Source: Paenibacillus sp. HB172176 (GTDB lineage: Bacteria; Bacillota; Bacilli; Paenibacillales; Paenibacillaceae). From it: DNA of 64,000 nucleotides. The notes below the pieces were generated by a model that ran no database searches, had not been told where the DNA came from, and worked only from the letters and a program-made list of their open reading frames with translations. Location of the stretch: the NCBI RefSeq assembly GCF_011947265.1, contig NZ_JAATHD010000010.1:1-64000 (forward strand), given 5' to 3'. This document shows, piece after piece, positions 55,246 through 64,000 of the stretch. The number at the start of each line of letters is the position of its first letter. Positions within the stretch are counted from its first letter, which is position 1. The position numbers and the translations under genes were made by a program.

Positions 55246-58200
55246 CTACTCATACACAACATTCGCATAAAATTCCATCACATCTCGCAACAGCATATAG
55301 AATTCACCGTTCGTGAGCGAGTCAGGATTCGTTATCTGATCCAAGGTGGACTGAGCAATCCAGCCTCGCGACAGCATTTCCTCTACCGTCAGCTGCGGCG
55401 CTTCCTCGTTATCAATCGCATTGGCGATCGTTTTAACCGCCTGGTCAACCGAGACTGGCTGCTTGTCCGCATCCTCGATGCCGGCAATCGCGACCGATGG
55501 ATCGCCTTTGAAGAAATCAGGGTGTGCTTTCGTTACGCGATTCATGCTGTAGACAATTCGCTGCCTATTGGATACGCCGTCAAGTTCGAACTGACTGTTA
55601 GTCTCTCCGCCGCTGGTGAGCAGCATGCTGACCGCCATATCCAATCCCTTGGAAGCTTTGTTGCTTAAATAATCAGGCGTGTCGATGGCGTTCATCGTCA
55701 AGTCCATGCCCTGATCAACCAATCTTGAGCGAAGCTCCGCGATCAGCTCCTTCGACCGGGAAAGCTCGCGTACGGTGACGCCCTGCTCGACTGCGAGCTT
55801 CACGGCCGCGCCGGCTGCTTGTCCGGTCGCCATGCCGACCGGAATCACTCGCGCGCTGCCATGCGGTAAGGAATCGAAGCTGGCAGCGCGTCCAACGACC
55901 AGCAATCCATCCACCTTAAGCGGAACGAGCGTGCGGAACGGAACGCCATATTGAGCAGGTGAATAGAGCACGTAGCCAGTGTCTGCCTCGCTAGCTTGAA
56001 TATCAACATCGTAGGAGCCGTAGGCAACGGCATCCCAATAGTCGCGATTATGCAATAGATCAACCATCGTCAAGCGGTACTCGCCTTCAATATGACGCGT
56101 TTCCCGTACATACAGCTCATCAACGGTATAGGCAAAATCAAGATCTTTGAATTCTTTTAGCGTGTCTTTCAGATAAGCCGCTATGCGCGGCGCTTCCTCT
56201 TGACCAAGCTTGATCGCCTCTGCTCGGCTTGCCGGATCAAGCGGATCTACGCCGAGGATATGCATCGCGTTAATAAGAATCGTGCCGTCATTCTGGCGCC
56301 CGATATTGAGACCCCGCATCCTGATGCGTTCGGGATCGCTGGAGACATAATTTTTCGCCTCCGGGAAGCCCCAGGCGCTCATCGAGTCGATGCCAGTGCC
56401 TTGATGCTGCGCGAACGAATCCCAAATCTCCTGTGTCACGCCCTTCATGGCGAAAACCAGCGTAACCGCCATCTGCGCGTCCGGATCGCCGATATCCTCG
56501 CGTCCCATCGTATACGGCGCGCCAGCGGCGGCGGCGATATCGGCGTCCTGCGTCGCGTCAATGACCGCTGCGGCCGCAGGCTCCGCGACAGTGCCGTCCG
56601 CCATGGTGATTCGCATGCCGACGACCTTCACGTCGCCGGATTGATCGGTATCGGCCTCGTCTCCAGAGGCAGCGCCTGCTTCGTCGACGGTGTTGCTGCC
56701 AGCGTCATCTCCCGCAGCGCCGGTTGTGTTGCCTGTCACGCTGTCTGTGCCTCCGGTCGAAACGCTGTTCGGAGCAACATCCCCGTCTGTGCCGCCAGTC
56801 GAATCGCTGGCAGAGTCCTCGTCCTCGGCTGTCGCAACGATCGGCTCCATTTGCCGCACATTCATCAATAGATCGATGTTCGGCTCGGCTTTCACCATTT
56901 CGTAGAGCGCGTTGGCCGCTGTATTCACATCGAACGAGGTTCCTTCGAGCAGATCGTAAAATTCCTGAAAGATGCCCTTGTTCAGGAAATTATGCTTGCC
57001 GGACAAGGCAGATTGCACCGGCGAATAATTCAGATCCCATGTGTTAAGGCCTCCGACAGTGGCAAGCCCGCCAAGAATCTGTCTTCCTCTGCCGTCCACC
57101 AGCAGAACCTGCTCTCCATTGCGAGCTGCGGAGATCGCCGCGGCGATGCCCTCGGGATCGGTGCCGACGACAATGACATCATAGCTCGGCTGAACCTCGG
57201 CAACGGACACGACGGGCATTAACTCCTGCCGCTTATTTTTGTTGGTCGTATCATTCTTCTGCATCCAGAAGCTCGCTGCCCCGGTCGTTAGAAGCAAGAC
57301 TGCGATAAGAGCTAGCGCAATAAGGTTCCGCATTGATTTTCGTTGACGTTCCTTCGATGGAGCGTTGCCCCCTACCAGCAAACCCTTCTTCGGCACATTG
57401 CCGAACAGCATCCAGGAGCAGGGAACCCATCTTGCAATTACGGCTACGGTCAGGCAGGAAGCCAGCAGCATGACGAGCCAGCCCCCGAGATAGCGGAAAT
57501 GCTCCAGCATGGCCGAGCCGAAATTAGGCATATATTTTTCGTAAATGGACAAGAATAGCAAGTGAATCAAATAAACGCCGAAGGACAGCTGTCCAAGCCG
57601 ATAGAATGTCGCCGATACGAATCTCGGCAGATGCCGATGGATAAAGTAAGCCGCGCCAATCAGCGCTAATGCTGCGAAGAACGTATGGAACGCCCACAGT
57701 TCCTCATACCAGACAGCAGGGTAGATCGTATTGTACAGTCTTGCGTTGTACCAAATCACGACATGGGTGATGGCAACGCCAAGCCAGATCGCGTAGATCG
57801 GCGCCCAGACCAGCAAGCGCACGCCAAGCGGCTTGCCCCCGTCTTCCCTCGACGCGACATAGGCGCGAAGCTTAGGATAGAAGATCCCCATCGCCGCGCC
57901 CGTCATGAAGTAGGAGAAGTAAGAGAGCGACCAGCTGCCTTTGTTCGAGAGCTGCCAATCATACAGATTCCAAAGCACGAATGCCCATTGTACGGCAAAT
58001 CCAAGGGGAATGAGCCAGTAGGCCGTCTTCTTCCAACGCTTCGTAATGGCCAGCAAAATCGGGAACATGAGATAGAATTGAATGCTTATGAAGATGAAGT
58101 AGAGATGCGAATAAGCCTTGCCTTGCCAGAGATCGTCCAGGAAATCATGAAGCGAGTCCATAGAGAAGACAGGCAAATGAACGGCAAGCCGCACTCTAAC

Positions 58201-58521
58201 AAAATAAATAATAGAGAATAGCACATAGGGAATAATAATATATAAGAGCCGCTTCTTATAGAAGCCGGTCACCAGCTTGCGGTCCAGCGGACGGTTATAA
58301 TAGCTGTAGAACAGGACAAAGCTGCTGAGCATAATGAAAGTAGGCGTGCCGATGCGCATGAAGATGTTAATAAAGTTATAGAAGAAATAATAGGCTGAAT
58401 CCTTCATGTCGATGGTAGCCGAGGCCGTCGCGTGAACAGAGATAACGGCAAGAATGGCAAGCGCCCGAACGATCTGCAGCTCGGGAATATGTTCTTTTTT
58501 TACAGGCATGTTCGATTTCAT
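55246..58521 (-). CDS. Fusion of membrane acyltransferase and FAD-dependent oxidoreductase
   Basis: A 1,091-residue protein. Residues about 8-385 form an acyltransferase-3 membrane domain with about ten helices (ELQIVRALAILAVISVHA; FGVYLIHLLFLSIYEKY). An extra helix (396-417, NLIALALIAVLLLTTGAA) leads to a FAD_oxidored-like domain from about 440: YDVIVVGTDPEGIAAAISAARNG, GGLATVGG, and the C-terminal DGLLVVGRAASFDSLPHGSAR and MATGQAAGAA. The dinucleotide loop has Asp where the second Gly is expected. A ~65-residue Ser/Thr/Gly/Asp-rich insert (about 560-627) interrupts the oxidoreductase. The start at 58521 follows GAAAGGTAG; another ATG at 58578 is possible. Function is unknown; the acyltransferase half usually modifies surface glycans. 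Confidence 0.88.
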   Translation of the reverse strand: MKSNMPVKKEHIPELQIVRALAILAVISVHATASATIDMKDSAYYFFYNFINIFMRIGTPTFIMLSSFVLFYSYYNRPLDRKLVTGFYKKRLLYIIIPYVLFSIIYFVRVRLAVHLPVFSMDSLHDFLDDLWQGKAYSHLYFIFISIQFYLMFPILLAITKRWKKTAYWLIPLGFAVQWAFVLWNLYDWQLSNKGSWSLSYFSYFMTGAAMGIFYPKLRAYVASREDGGKPLGVRLLVWAPIYAIWLGVAITHVVIWYNARLYNTIYPAVWYEELWAFHTFFAALALIGAAYFIHRHLPRFVSATFYRLGQLSFGVYLIHLLFLSIYEKYMPNFGSAMLEHFRYLGGWLVMLLASCLTVAVIARWVPCSWMLFGNVPKKGLLVGGNAPSKERQRKSMRNLIALALIAVLLLTTGAASFWMQKNDTTNKNKRQELMPVVSVAEVQPSYDVIVVGTDPEGIAAAISAARNGEQVLLVDGRGRQILGGLATVGGLNTWDLNYSPVQSALSGKHNFLNKGIFQEFYDLLEGTSFDVNTAANALYEMVKAEPNIDLLMNVRQMEPIVATAEDEDSASDSTGGTDGDVAPNSVSTGGTDSVTGNTTGAAGDDAGSNTVDEAGAASGDEADTDQSGDVKVVGMRITMADGTVAEPAAAAVIDATQDADIAAAAGAPYTMGREDIGDPDAQMAVTLVFAMKGVTQEIWDSFAQHQGTGIDSMSAWGFPEAKNYVSSDPERIRMRGLNIGRQNDGTILINAMHILGVDPLDPASRAEAIKLGQEEAPRIAAYLKDTLKEFKDLDFAYTVDELYVRETRHIEGEYRLTMVDLLHNRDYWDAVAYGSYDVDIQASEADTGYVLYSPAQYGVPFRTLVPLKVDGLLVVGRAASFDSLPHGSARVIPVGMATGQAAGAAVKLAVEQGVTVRELSRSKELIAELRSRLVDQGMDLTMNAIDTPDYLSNKASKGLDMAVSMLLTSGGETNSQFELDGVSNRQRIVYSMNRVTKAHPDFFKGDPSVAIAGIEDADKQPVSVDQAVKTIANAIDNEEAPQLTVEEMLSRGWIAQSTLDQITNPDSLTNGEFYMLLRDVMEFYANVVYE

Positions 58522-58725
58522 TCGTCTACCTTTCTCACTGCTGGATTGGGAGCGCGAAAGCGCGCGTATCTTGTCCATAGTATCACTCTCGCAATTGCGC
58601 GCGCAAGGAAATAGACTGTAAATCATAGACTAGAAATGATAATGAATTGTAAATAAAAGATTGCGCATACTAATGTAACGCCGAAAGCTCTATTAAAGTT
58701 GCATAGATGAGAATAACCTCATGCA

Positions 58726-58756
58726 AAGAAACAGCCCCTGAAAGAGGCTGCTTCAA
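58726..58756 (-). terminator. Weak terminator after the 69-aa gene
   Basis: On the minus strand GAAGCAGCCTCTTTCAGGGGCTG forms a short stem followed by TTTCTTTG. It lies about 105 bases after the gene at 58861. The rest of 58522-58860 is AT-rich, and I see no gene or other signal in it. Confidence 0.5.
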
Positions 58757-58860
58757 CAATGCCAAGGCTTGCCATTAGCGGGCATAAGCCGGTTATCTGA
58801 CAACGAACGCCATCATCGGCTTTGTTCGCCGAACATGCTGATGTATGTGTGAGCGGGAGA

Positions 58861-59070
58861 TTAGCTATTCTCGTCGAAGGCTTCCATCAACTCCTTAGCG
58901 CGATCGATATCGTTCTTCTTCACATGAATTCTTTTGATCGAATTGCCTTCCATCGTCACCTTGGCCTTCAATCCCTCGGCCTTGAAATTGGCATACAAGC
59001 GGTCGATATCATCCGCTCTGGCGCCGCTCTCCGTTCGCACGGTTACCCAAGAACTACCGAACAAACCCAT
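58861..59070 (-). CDS. Small conserved protein, 69 aa (DUF2007-like)
   Basis: A small protein starting MGLFGSSWVTVRTESGARADDID, with a ferredoxin-like beta-alpha pattern and a charged C-terminal helix (HVKKNDIDRAKELMEAF). The pattern of a short-strand start and an ID/A-E-L helix resembles DUF2007 putative signal-transducing proteins, though the match is only suggestive. A strong GAGGAGGTGAT lies 5 bases before the ATG at 59070. Confidence 0.8.
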   Translation of the reverse strand: MGLFGSSWVTVRTESGARADDIDRLYANFKAEGLKAKVTMEGNSIKRIHVKKNDIDRAKELMEAFDENS

Positions 59071-59243
59071 ACTTATCACCTCCTCTGATCCCAAGAAGCG
59101 CAATAGTGGAGACTCCCTTCATATGTATTCGTGTCCCATCCTGTTTCATGACAACGAAAATCATCGATATTCCATAAAATATTGAAGTGTCGGGGACGAA
59201 TATCCGAAATTGGCGGTTGAATACGGGGGAATGAAGCCGCGGA

Positions 59244-60155
59244 CTACCCTTGAGCGGCTCCATAATAACGTTTCCGATATTGAATGGCCGGGATGGACTC
59301 ATATCTCCGGAACATTCGGCTGAAGTGGTTCAACGTCTGGAAGCCTGTAAGCTCTGCGATTTCCTTCAATGAATAGGATGTATTCACGAGAAGATCCTTT
59401 GCTCGCTGCAGACGCAATTGCCGCAAATACTCAGAGGGCGGCATTCCCATTGTTGTCCGGAAGAGGAGACGGAGATGGCTTTCGCTGATATACAGGTATT
59501 GGGCCAGGTTCGACAGCGACAGCCGTTTGTCCAGGTTTGCTTGCATATAGTCGCACAGCCGGCTGATGCGGGAATCGATTTCCTTAGGATAGTCAGGCAA
59601 ATGGCGTCGCAGAATGTCCAGGATGCGAATAAACCAGGCTTGGAACGAGGCGTTTACGGCTAGCAGCGCGATCGTTTCATCGGTGTCGACCTTGCCGATA
59701 ATCAGTTGGGGTTGATTCAAGGCGTTAAGCGTTTTGATTACTGCCAGGGCTTGCGACAGAAGCTTCGCGGTCAGCTCCGCCAGCTCGTGAAGGGCGGATG
59801 TATCATTAATCGTCGATTGCAAAGGCAGTTTGTATAATTCCACGAAGTTCAGGGAGCCTATCTTGATATCGCAGCCGATTGAATAGTAGTGGAACGGGGC
59901 GGAGGACGGCTTGCCCAATAACACGATGCGAGGTGTTTGAGGCGGGATGACGACAATATCTCCTGCTCGCACCTCATGTAGGAAACCGTTCACCTCTATC
60001 GTTCTTTCACCGTCCAGCACGAGCCATATAATCGTATTCGGGTAACTGGCACGCGGGAATTCCGTCTCGGCCTCCACGACATTCTCGATAACCCATGCCA
60101 TTCGGATAAAGAGTTCTTCAATAAATTTGATCCTGCTGAGAATAGCCAACGGCAT
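59244..60155 (-). CDS. AraC-family transcriptional regulator
   Basis: A 303-residue one-component regulator. The N-terminal half is an AraC-type cupin sensing domain (GDIVVIPPQTPRIVLL) that usually binds a sugar or other small ligand. The C-terminal pair of helix-turn-helix motifs spans about 200-300 (LSLSNLAQYLYISESHLRLLFR; LKEIAELTGFQTLNHFSRMFRRY). The ATG at 60155 has AAGGAGG 5 bases upstream. It is divergent from the kinase gene of cassette C, sharing a 146-base intergenic region, and may control that cassette. Confidence 0.9.
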   Translation of the reverse strand: MPLAILSRIKFIEELFIRMAWVIENVVEAETEFPRASYPNTIIWLVLDGERTIEVNGFLHEVRAGDIVVIPPQTPRIVLLGKPSSAPFHYYSIGCDIKIGSLNFVELYKLPLQSTINDTSALHELAELTAKLLSQALAVIKTLNALNQPQLIIGKVDTDETIALLAVNASFQAWFIRILDILRRHLPDYPKEIDSRISRLCDYMQANLDKRLSLSNLAQYLYISESHLRLLFRTTMGMPPSEYLRQLRLQRAKDLLVNTSYSLKEIAELTGFQTLNHFSRMFRRYESIPAIQYRKRYYGAAQG

Positions 60156-60301
60156 ACAGACCTCCTTGTTCATTGCTGTCATCATAATCGAATATGCATA
60201 ATGGTTAATCGGTTGTCCTTCACTCACTATGCTACTATTTGATTGTATCACACGGTCTCTAAGGCAGAGTGACAGCGTTTACATTAGACGGAGGAAACTA
60301 C

Positions 60302-62047
60302 ATGCGCACGATTCAGGGGAAAATGTTCATGGCCTTCAGCATTATGATCTGCTTGGCAATCATTCCGATTTCGTACAGCACCTATCGAAACGCTTCGAGC
60401 GTTATTGAGGAGAATGCGACAACCTATATTTCGGACAGCATTCGAAGAGCGGATGAGAAGCTTCGCTCCACAATGGAGGAAGCCGATCAAATCGCCAAGG
60501 TGATTGTTACCCGGGACATGATGGCTCAAAGCTTGCTTAGCGACACGGCCGCTCCTTCGTATGAGTGGTTCAAAGAGAAGAAGCTGGTTGAGGATTATAT
60601 CACCTCTATGGCGGCGTATAAAGCCTATATAGAGCGAATTTCGATTATCGGCTATAACGGCAAGCTGTTTCAGAACGGCTCTGCGAGGATCAGTCGGTCC
60701 AAGCTGCAAAGGCTGCTTGAGAACGAGGATTTGCGGAACAATCAAAGGCATGTGCTATTCGACAATGGAACGGAGAACTCCATGTTTCTTATTCGCCCTT
60801 TATTGGCGGGAGGGAAGAGCATTGGGCTATGCGTGATCGAATTTCATACCGACTTCATGAAACGGGTCTTCGAAATTCAACCTTTGAAGGGGAGTGTCAT
60901 CGGCGTGGTCGACAGCCAGAGCCGAATGATCTATTACAGCGGTTCTAATGAAAGCGGGCAGCCGAATCTGGCTTTGGCGATGGAGGACGTGAGCAGGGAG
61001 GCGGGAACGGATTCCGGAAGTCATCTGAAGCCGGCCGGGGGAGAAACGTATTTAACCGTACAGATTGCGTCGGAGCTCACAGGCTGGACCACGATCGGTA
61101 TGGTTCCGACAAGGGAGCTGCTGCGGGAGGTGGAGCAGATTCGCAAGCATCTCATTCTGAATACGCTTCTGGTGTTGCTGGCCGTGCATATGATCTCCAT
61201 CGTGCTCTCGAGACAGATTACTAAAAATTTGAAGCGATTGCACAACACGATGAAGCGCGTTCGGGAAGGACAATTAAAGGCAAGGCCGCGCATTCAAGGG
61301 GATGATGAGGTGGGACAGCTTAGCGTGATGTTCTCCTCTATGATGACGCATGTTCAGGAGCTGATGGAGGAGACGGAAGAGCGGGGCAGGCAAAAGCGGG
61401 AAGCCGAATACCGAGCGCTGCAATCGCAGATTAATCCGCATTTTCTCTATAATACGCTGAACACGATTAATTATTTGGCCAAAATGCAGCAGGTGCCGAA
61501 TATTGGCGAAATCTCGTCGGCTCTCGTCGAGCTCATGCGTTCCGCCGTGGATCAGAAACAGGATCTGATTTCGATCCGCGAAGAACTCGAGCTGTTGAAG
61601 CGCTATTTGAGCATTCAGAAATATCGCTTTATGGATCGAATTACCGTAAGCATCGATGCGGAAGAACAGACGTTGGAATATCTGATTCCGAAGTTTGTGC
61701 TTCAACCGATCGTGGAAAACGCGCTGTTGCACGGGTTTGGCGTTTCATCGGAGCGAGGAGGTATGATTACGATCAAATGCTATTGCGGTAATCATTCCGA
61801 TTTGATTATCGATGTGACGGACAATGGCACGGGAATGACGGAGGAGCAAATCGCAGCCATCCATAAGCCTGAATCCGGAACGGATGCACAGGAGGGTACC
61901 GGCATTGGGATCCGCAATGTGGAGGACCGCATAAGGCTTACCTTCGGAGATTCGTATGGATTGTCGATTGTCAGCGTGCCGGGCATGATGACGACGGTGG
62001 AGCTGCGGCTTCCGCAATGCAAAGAGAAGGGCAGGGCAAAAGCATGA
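60302..62047 (+). CDS. YesM-type sensor histidine kinase (cassette C)
   Basis: A 581-residue membrane kinase. Transmembrane segments at about 8-30 and 285-305 (LILNTLLVLLAVHMISIVL) enclose an extracytoplasmic Cache-like sensor. A HAMP region, the LytS/YesM box with H380 in QINPHFLYNTLNTINYL, and an ATPase domain with FVLQPIVENALLHG and DNGTGMT follow. GGAGG precedes the ATG at 60302. The stop overlaps the regulator start (ATGA), a sign of translational coupling. Confidence 0.92.
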   Translation: MRTIQGKMFMAFSIMICLAIIPISYSTYRNASSVIEENATTYISDSIRRADEKLRSTMEEADQIAKVIVTRDMMAQSLLSDTAAPSYEWFKEKKLVEDYITSMAAYKAYIERISIIGYNGKLFQNGSARISRSKLQRLLENEDLRNNQRHVLFDNGTENSMFLIRPLLAGGKSIGLCVIEFHTDFMKRVFEIQPLKGSVIGVVDSQSRMIYYSGSNESGQPNLALAMEDVSREAGTDSGSHLKPAGGETYLTVQIASELTGWTTIGMVPTRELLREVEQIRKHLILNTLLVLLAVHMISIVLSRQITKNLKRLHNTMKRVREGQLKARPRIQGDDEVGQLSVMFSSMMTHVQELMEETEERGRQKREAEYRALQSQINPHFLYNTLNTINYLAKMQQVPNIGEISSALVELMRSAVDQKQDLISIREELELLKRYLSIQKYRFMDRITVSIDAEEQTLEYLIPKFVLQPIVENALLHGFGVSSERGGMITIKCYCGNHSDLIIDVTDNGTGMTEEQIAAIHKPESGTDAQEGTGIGIRNVEDRIRLTFGDSYGLSIVSVPGMMTTVELRLPQCKEKGRAKA

Positions 62048-63630
62048 ACTGGAAAATCGCCTTCATCGATGACGAACCGCTGGTGCGCAATCACCTTCGT
62101 TCCATTCTGGAATGGGAGAAGGAAGGCTTCGTGCTGTGCGGAGAAGCCGGAGACGGACACGAAGCGCTGGAACTGGTGGAGTCGCAGAGGCCGGATGCCG
62201 TAATCGTCGATATGAGCATGCCGGGCATGACCGGCTTGGAGTTAATTCGTCAACTGCTTGCCGCCAATCCTCTTTTGAGAGTAATCGTGCTAAGCAGTTA
62301 TGATTCTTTCGAGTACGTTCGGGGGTCTCTTAGCCATGGAGCGGTCGATTATTTGTTGAAGCATCGGCTATCTCCCGATACGCTCGGCGCTGTAATCGGC
62401 CATATCCGCAAACAGCTTCAGGAGAGCGAAGCACGGAAGCAGGCAACGGAGCTTGCGGACATGGCATTGGCCAGAACCGTTCTTCACGATCATTTCATGG
62501 GCGTAGATTCCGATTTGCATCCTTTGGAAAGCTACTTCTCGAAGAGCGGCTTGAGCAGGGAGCAATCGAGCTTTGTTCTTATGGTTATACAGCTTGCCCA
62601 CTACGACGTACTCGCCGCGCGCATGCAAGAGCAGGAATTAATTCCGTATCTAAAGTCGATAACCGATTTATGCGATCAAGCCGTCGGCGGATATCCATGG
62701 AGCTGCACCGTAGCGTTGGATCGCGGACGCTGGGCTATGCTGATTGTCAGCGGCAAGGAGAGAAGCGAGCATGCGGCAGCGCAGCGGGTCGCGGCCAAGG
62801 GCTCCCGTCTGGAATCTTCGCTGAAGCTGTATATGAACTTGGCAGCCAAGCTTCTGATCAGTCCGAGCTTCTCCATGCTCGAGCAGAGCAATGAGGTCTA
62901 TCGTCGACTTATTCAACAACTGGAAAGACAGGAAAGCCGGTTTGTCCATGACGGACATTCTTCGGAGGCTCCGTTTGTGACCATCGGGCACGAGAAGCGG
63001 CTTCTCGCCGCTATGGAGGCGGCCGATGCGGAGGAGGCGATAGCTGTCATTCAGGATATCATGGGCGCCGGGAAGCAAGGGCAAGCCAAGACGATGCCTC
63101 TGGAACGAGTATCCGCGGAGCTGGTGCAAATCGCGGCCAAAATTGCGCGGAAGGCGAATCTTTCGGCTGCCTGGATGGTGCAGGAGCTATCGATATTCCA
63201 GCGCCCCGGCCTGACGAGCGCCCAAGCGCGATCGGCGGTCTGCTGTATTTATACGAAGTTGGCCGAGGAGCTCCAAAGTCGTCATTTCTCTTCCGGCTAT
63301 TCGCGTCATGTACGGCAAGCGCTGCAGATCATCGCCGGGCGATACCGCGAAGGCGTTACGCTGGAGGAAACCGCGGATGGTCTAGGCATCACGCCATCGT
63401 ACTTAAGTCGGTTAGTGAAGGAAGAGACCGGCCGGACGTTCACAGGCCTGCTGACGGAGCAGCGCATCGAACGCGGCAAGCAGCTTTTGCTTGAAGGGGA
63501 TACGCCGCTCAAAGAGCTTCATGCCAAGCTGGGGTTCAGCAGCAACAGCTATTTCATCCGCGTGTTCAAGGAAGCGACAGGCGAAACGCCATATGCCTAC
63601 ATGCAACGCATACAAGGACGATCTCATTGA
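62044..63630 (+). CDS. YesN-type response regulator (cassette C)
   Basis: A 528-residue regulator. The receiver domain (about 3-118) has the acidic pair in FIDDEPLVRN, phospho-acceptor D56 in VIVDMSMPGM, and lysine in DYLLKHRLS, where the usual KP is KH. A variable middle part follows and the protein ends in an AraC-type DNA-binding domain (about 430-525, TAD...GITPSYLSRLVKEETGRTF; LGFSSNSYFIRVFKEATGETP). It should be phosphorylated by the kinase encoded upstream and activate the binding-protein gene downstream. Confidence 0.92.
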   Translation: MNWKIAFIDDEPLVRNHLRSILEWEKEGFVLCGEAGDGHEALELVESQRPDAVIVDMSMPGMTGLELIRQLLAANPLLRVIVLSSYDSFEYVRGSLSHGAVDYLLKHRLSPDTLGAVIGHIRKQLQESEARKQATELADMALARTVLHDHFMGVDSDLHPLESYFSKSGLSREQSSFVLMVIQLAHYDVLAARMQEQELIPYLKSITDLCDQAVGGYPWSCTVALDRGRWAMLIVSGKERSEHAAAQRVAAKGSRLESSLKLYMNLAAKLLISPSFSMLEQSNEVYRRLIQQLERQESRFVHDGHSSEAPFVTIGHEKRLLAAMEAADAEEAIAVIQDIMGAGKQGQAKTMPLERVSAELVQIAAKIARKANLSAAWMVQELSIFQRPGLTSAQARSAVCCIYTKLAEELQSRHFSSGYSRHVRQALQIIAGRYREGVTLEETADGLGITPSYLSRLVKEETGRTFTGLLTEQRIERGKQLLLEGDTPLKELHAKLGFSSNSYFIRVFKEATGETPYAYMQRIQGRSH

Positions 63631-63666
63631 AGACGGCTTCATAAATGTGATACGAAAGTGCATAAA

Positions 63667-63702
63667 TGTGAAACGCTTTCACAAGCTCCCCCGGTTTATA
63701 AT
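63667..63702 (+). promoter_or_regulatory. CcpA cre operator with promoter
   Basis: The perfect palindrome TGTGAAACGCTTTCACA (63667-63683) is an excellent cre site for CcpA. It overlaps the -35 region of a promoter whose TATAAT is at 63697-63702. The solute-binding gene begins 77 bases further on. Binding of CcpA with HPr-Ser-P would repress it when preferred sugars are present. Confidence 0.85.
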
Positions 63703-63778
63703 GATTTCAAGTTCCCGAATGTAAGCCTTTGCATAAGAGTGGGGACCATGATAATGAGAAAAGGGGATGAAGGGTTAA

Positions 63779-64000
63779 ATGAAGGCGAGGACGAGGAAGC
63801 TTATGTTCACGATGCTTGCGACTGTCTTGACGGCAACGACGCTGACATCGGCTTGCAGCAACGCAAAGGAAAAGAATGATTCCGATTCCAACCATTCGGA
63901 AACGGGAACAAATCTCACTGAGTCGGGCTTTCCGATCGTGAATGAGGCCGTCACCATGAAGGTATTCGGCTGCAAGGATCCGAATCAGGCGGAATGGGGC
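63779..64000 (+). CDS. Solute-binding lipoprotein, N-terminal part (cassette C)
   Basis: The gene runs off the window after 74 codons. The signal peptide MKARTRKLMFTMLATVLTA continues to a lipobox TSAC with Cys at residue 26. An Asn/Ser/Glu/Thr linker and the beginning of a mature domain (FPIVNEAVTMKVFGCKDPNQ) typical of LplA-like carbohydrate-binding proteins follow. It follows a YesMN pair and a cre-controlled promoter, so it is the first transport gene of cassette C; permease genes should follow outside the window. Confidence 0.85.
   Translation, partial: MKARTRKLMFTMLATVLTATTLTSACSNAKEKNDSDSNHSETGTNLTESGFPIVNEAVTMKVFGCKDPNQAEWG

Overview
The window comes from a spore-forming, motile member of the Bacillota, most likely Paenibacillaceae (Paenibacillus or a close relative). 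The evidence is the 3' end of an rrn operon followed by guaB-dacA-pdxS-pdxT-serS-tRNA-Ser in the order known from Bacillus near oriC, an SspP-type spore protein, a Spo0E-like phosphatase, a sporulation-kinase-like sensor, and many YesM/YesN, LplB, YtcP and lipoprotein transport cassettes typical of Paenibacillus. No CRISPR array, prophage or insertion sequence was recognised.

Layout. 1-400: 23S tail and 5S rRNA. 401-1250: two kinds of non-coding repeats. 1532-9490: carbohydrate uptake cassette A (YesN regulator, YesM kinase, solute-binding lipoprotein, two permeases) ending in a broken GH8 xylo-oligosaccharidase gene. 9740-16080: guaB, dacA, pdxST, serS and tRNA-Ser, then a duplicated tRNA 3' end enclosing a foldable RNA-like element. 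16181-29509: spore and envelope genes, tRNA-Arg, a divergent MurE paralogue with an Asp/Glu racemase, spo0E-like, tadA, a DnaA-box cluster in front of a PAS histidine kinase, rluF and motAB. 29629-30879: an EAL protein. 31080-46189: cassette B (two permeases, lipoprotein, membrane-bound AraC regulator) and one 3,099-residue S-layer-anchored enzyme with GH43 and GH115 parts. 46212-54058: repeats, a transporter, an NlpC/P60 hydrolase behind a c-di-AMP riboswitch, glnS, mobA and hisC. 54059-60155: repeats, a DJ-1/PfpI protein, an acyltransferase-oxidoreductase fusion and an AraC regulator. 60302-64000: cassette C (YesM kinase, YesN regulator, cre operator, start of a solute-binding lipoprotein).

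How the genes work together. The giant enzyme should remove arabinose or xylose and (methyl)glucuronic acid from xylan at the cell surface. Cassette B, and perhaps A and C, would import released oligosaccharides under local regulators, with CcpA-type catabolite control at C and possibly A. The ATPase for these importers is not in the window; related systems use a shared MsmX-type ATPase. The GH8 gene that would have processed oligosaccharides in cassette A is a pseudogene. The observations most worth follow-up are the tRNA-Ser-linked element, the rrn-tail repeats, the DnaA-box cluster, the GH43-GH115 polypeptide and the acyltransferase-FAD oxidoreductase fusion.
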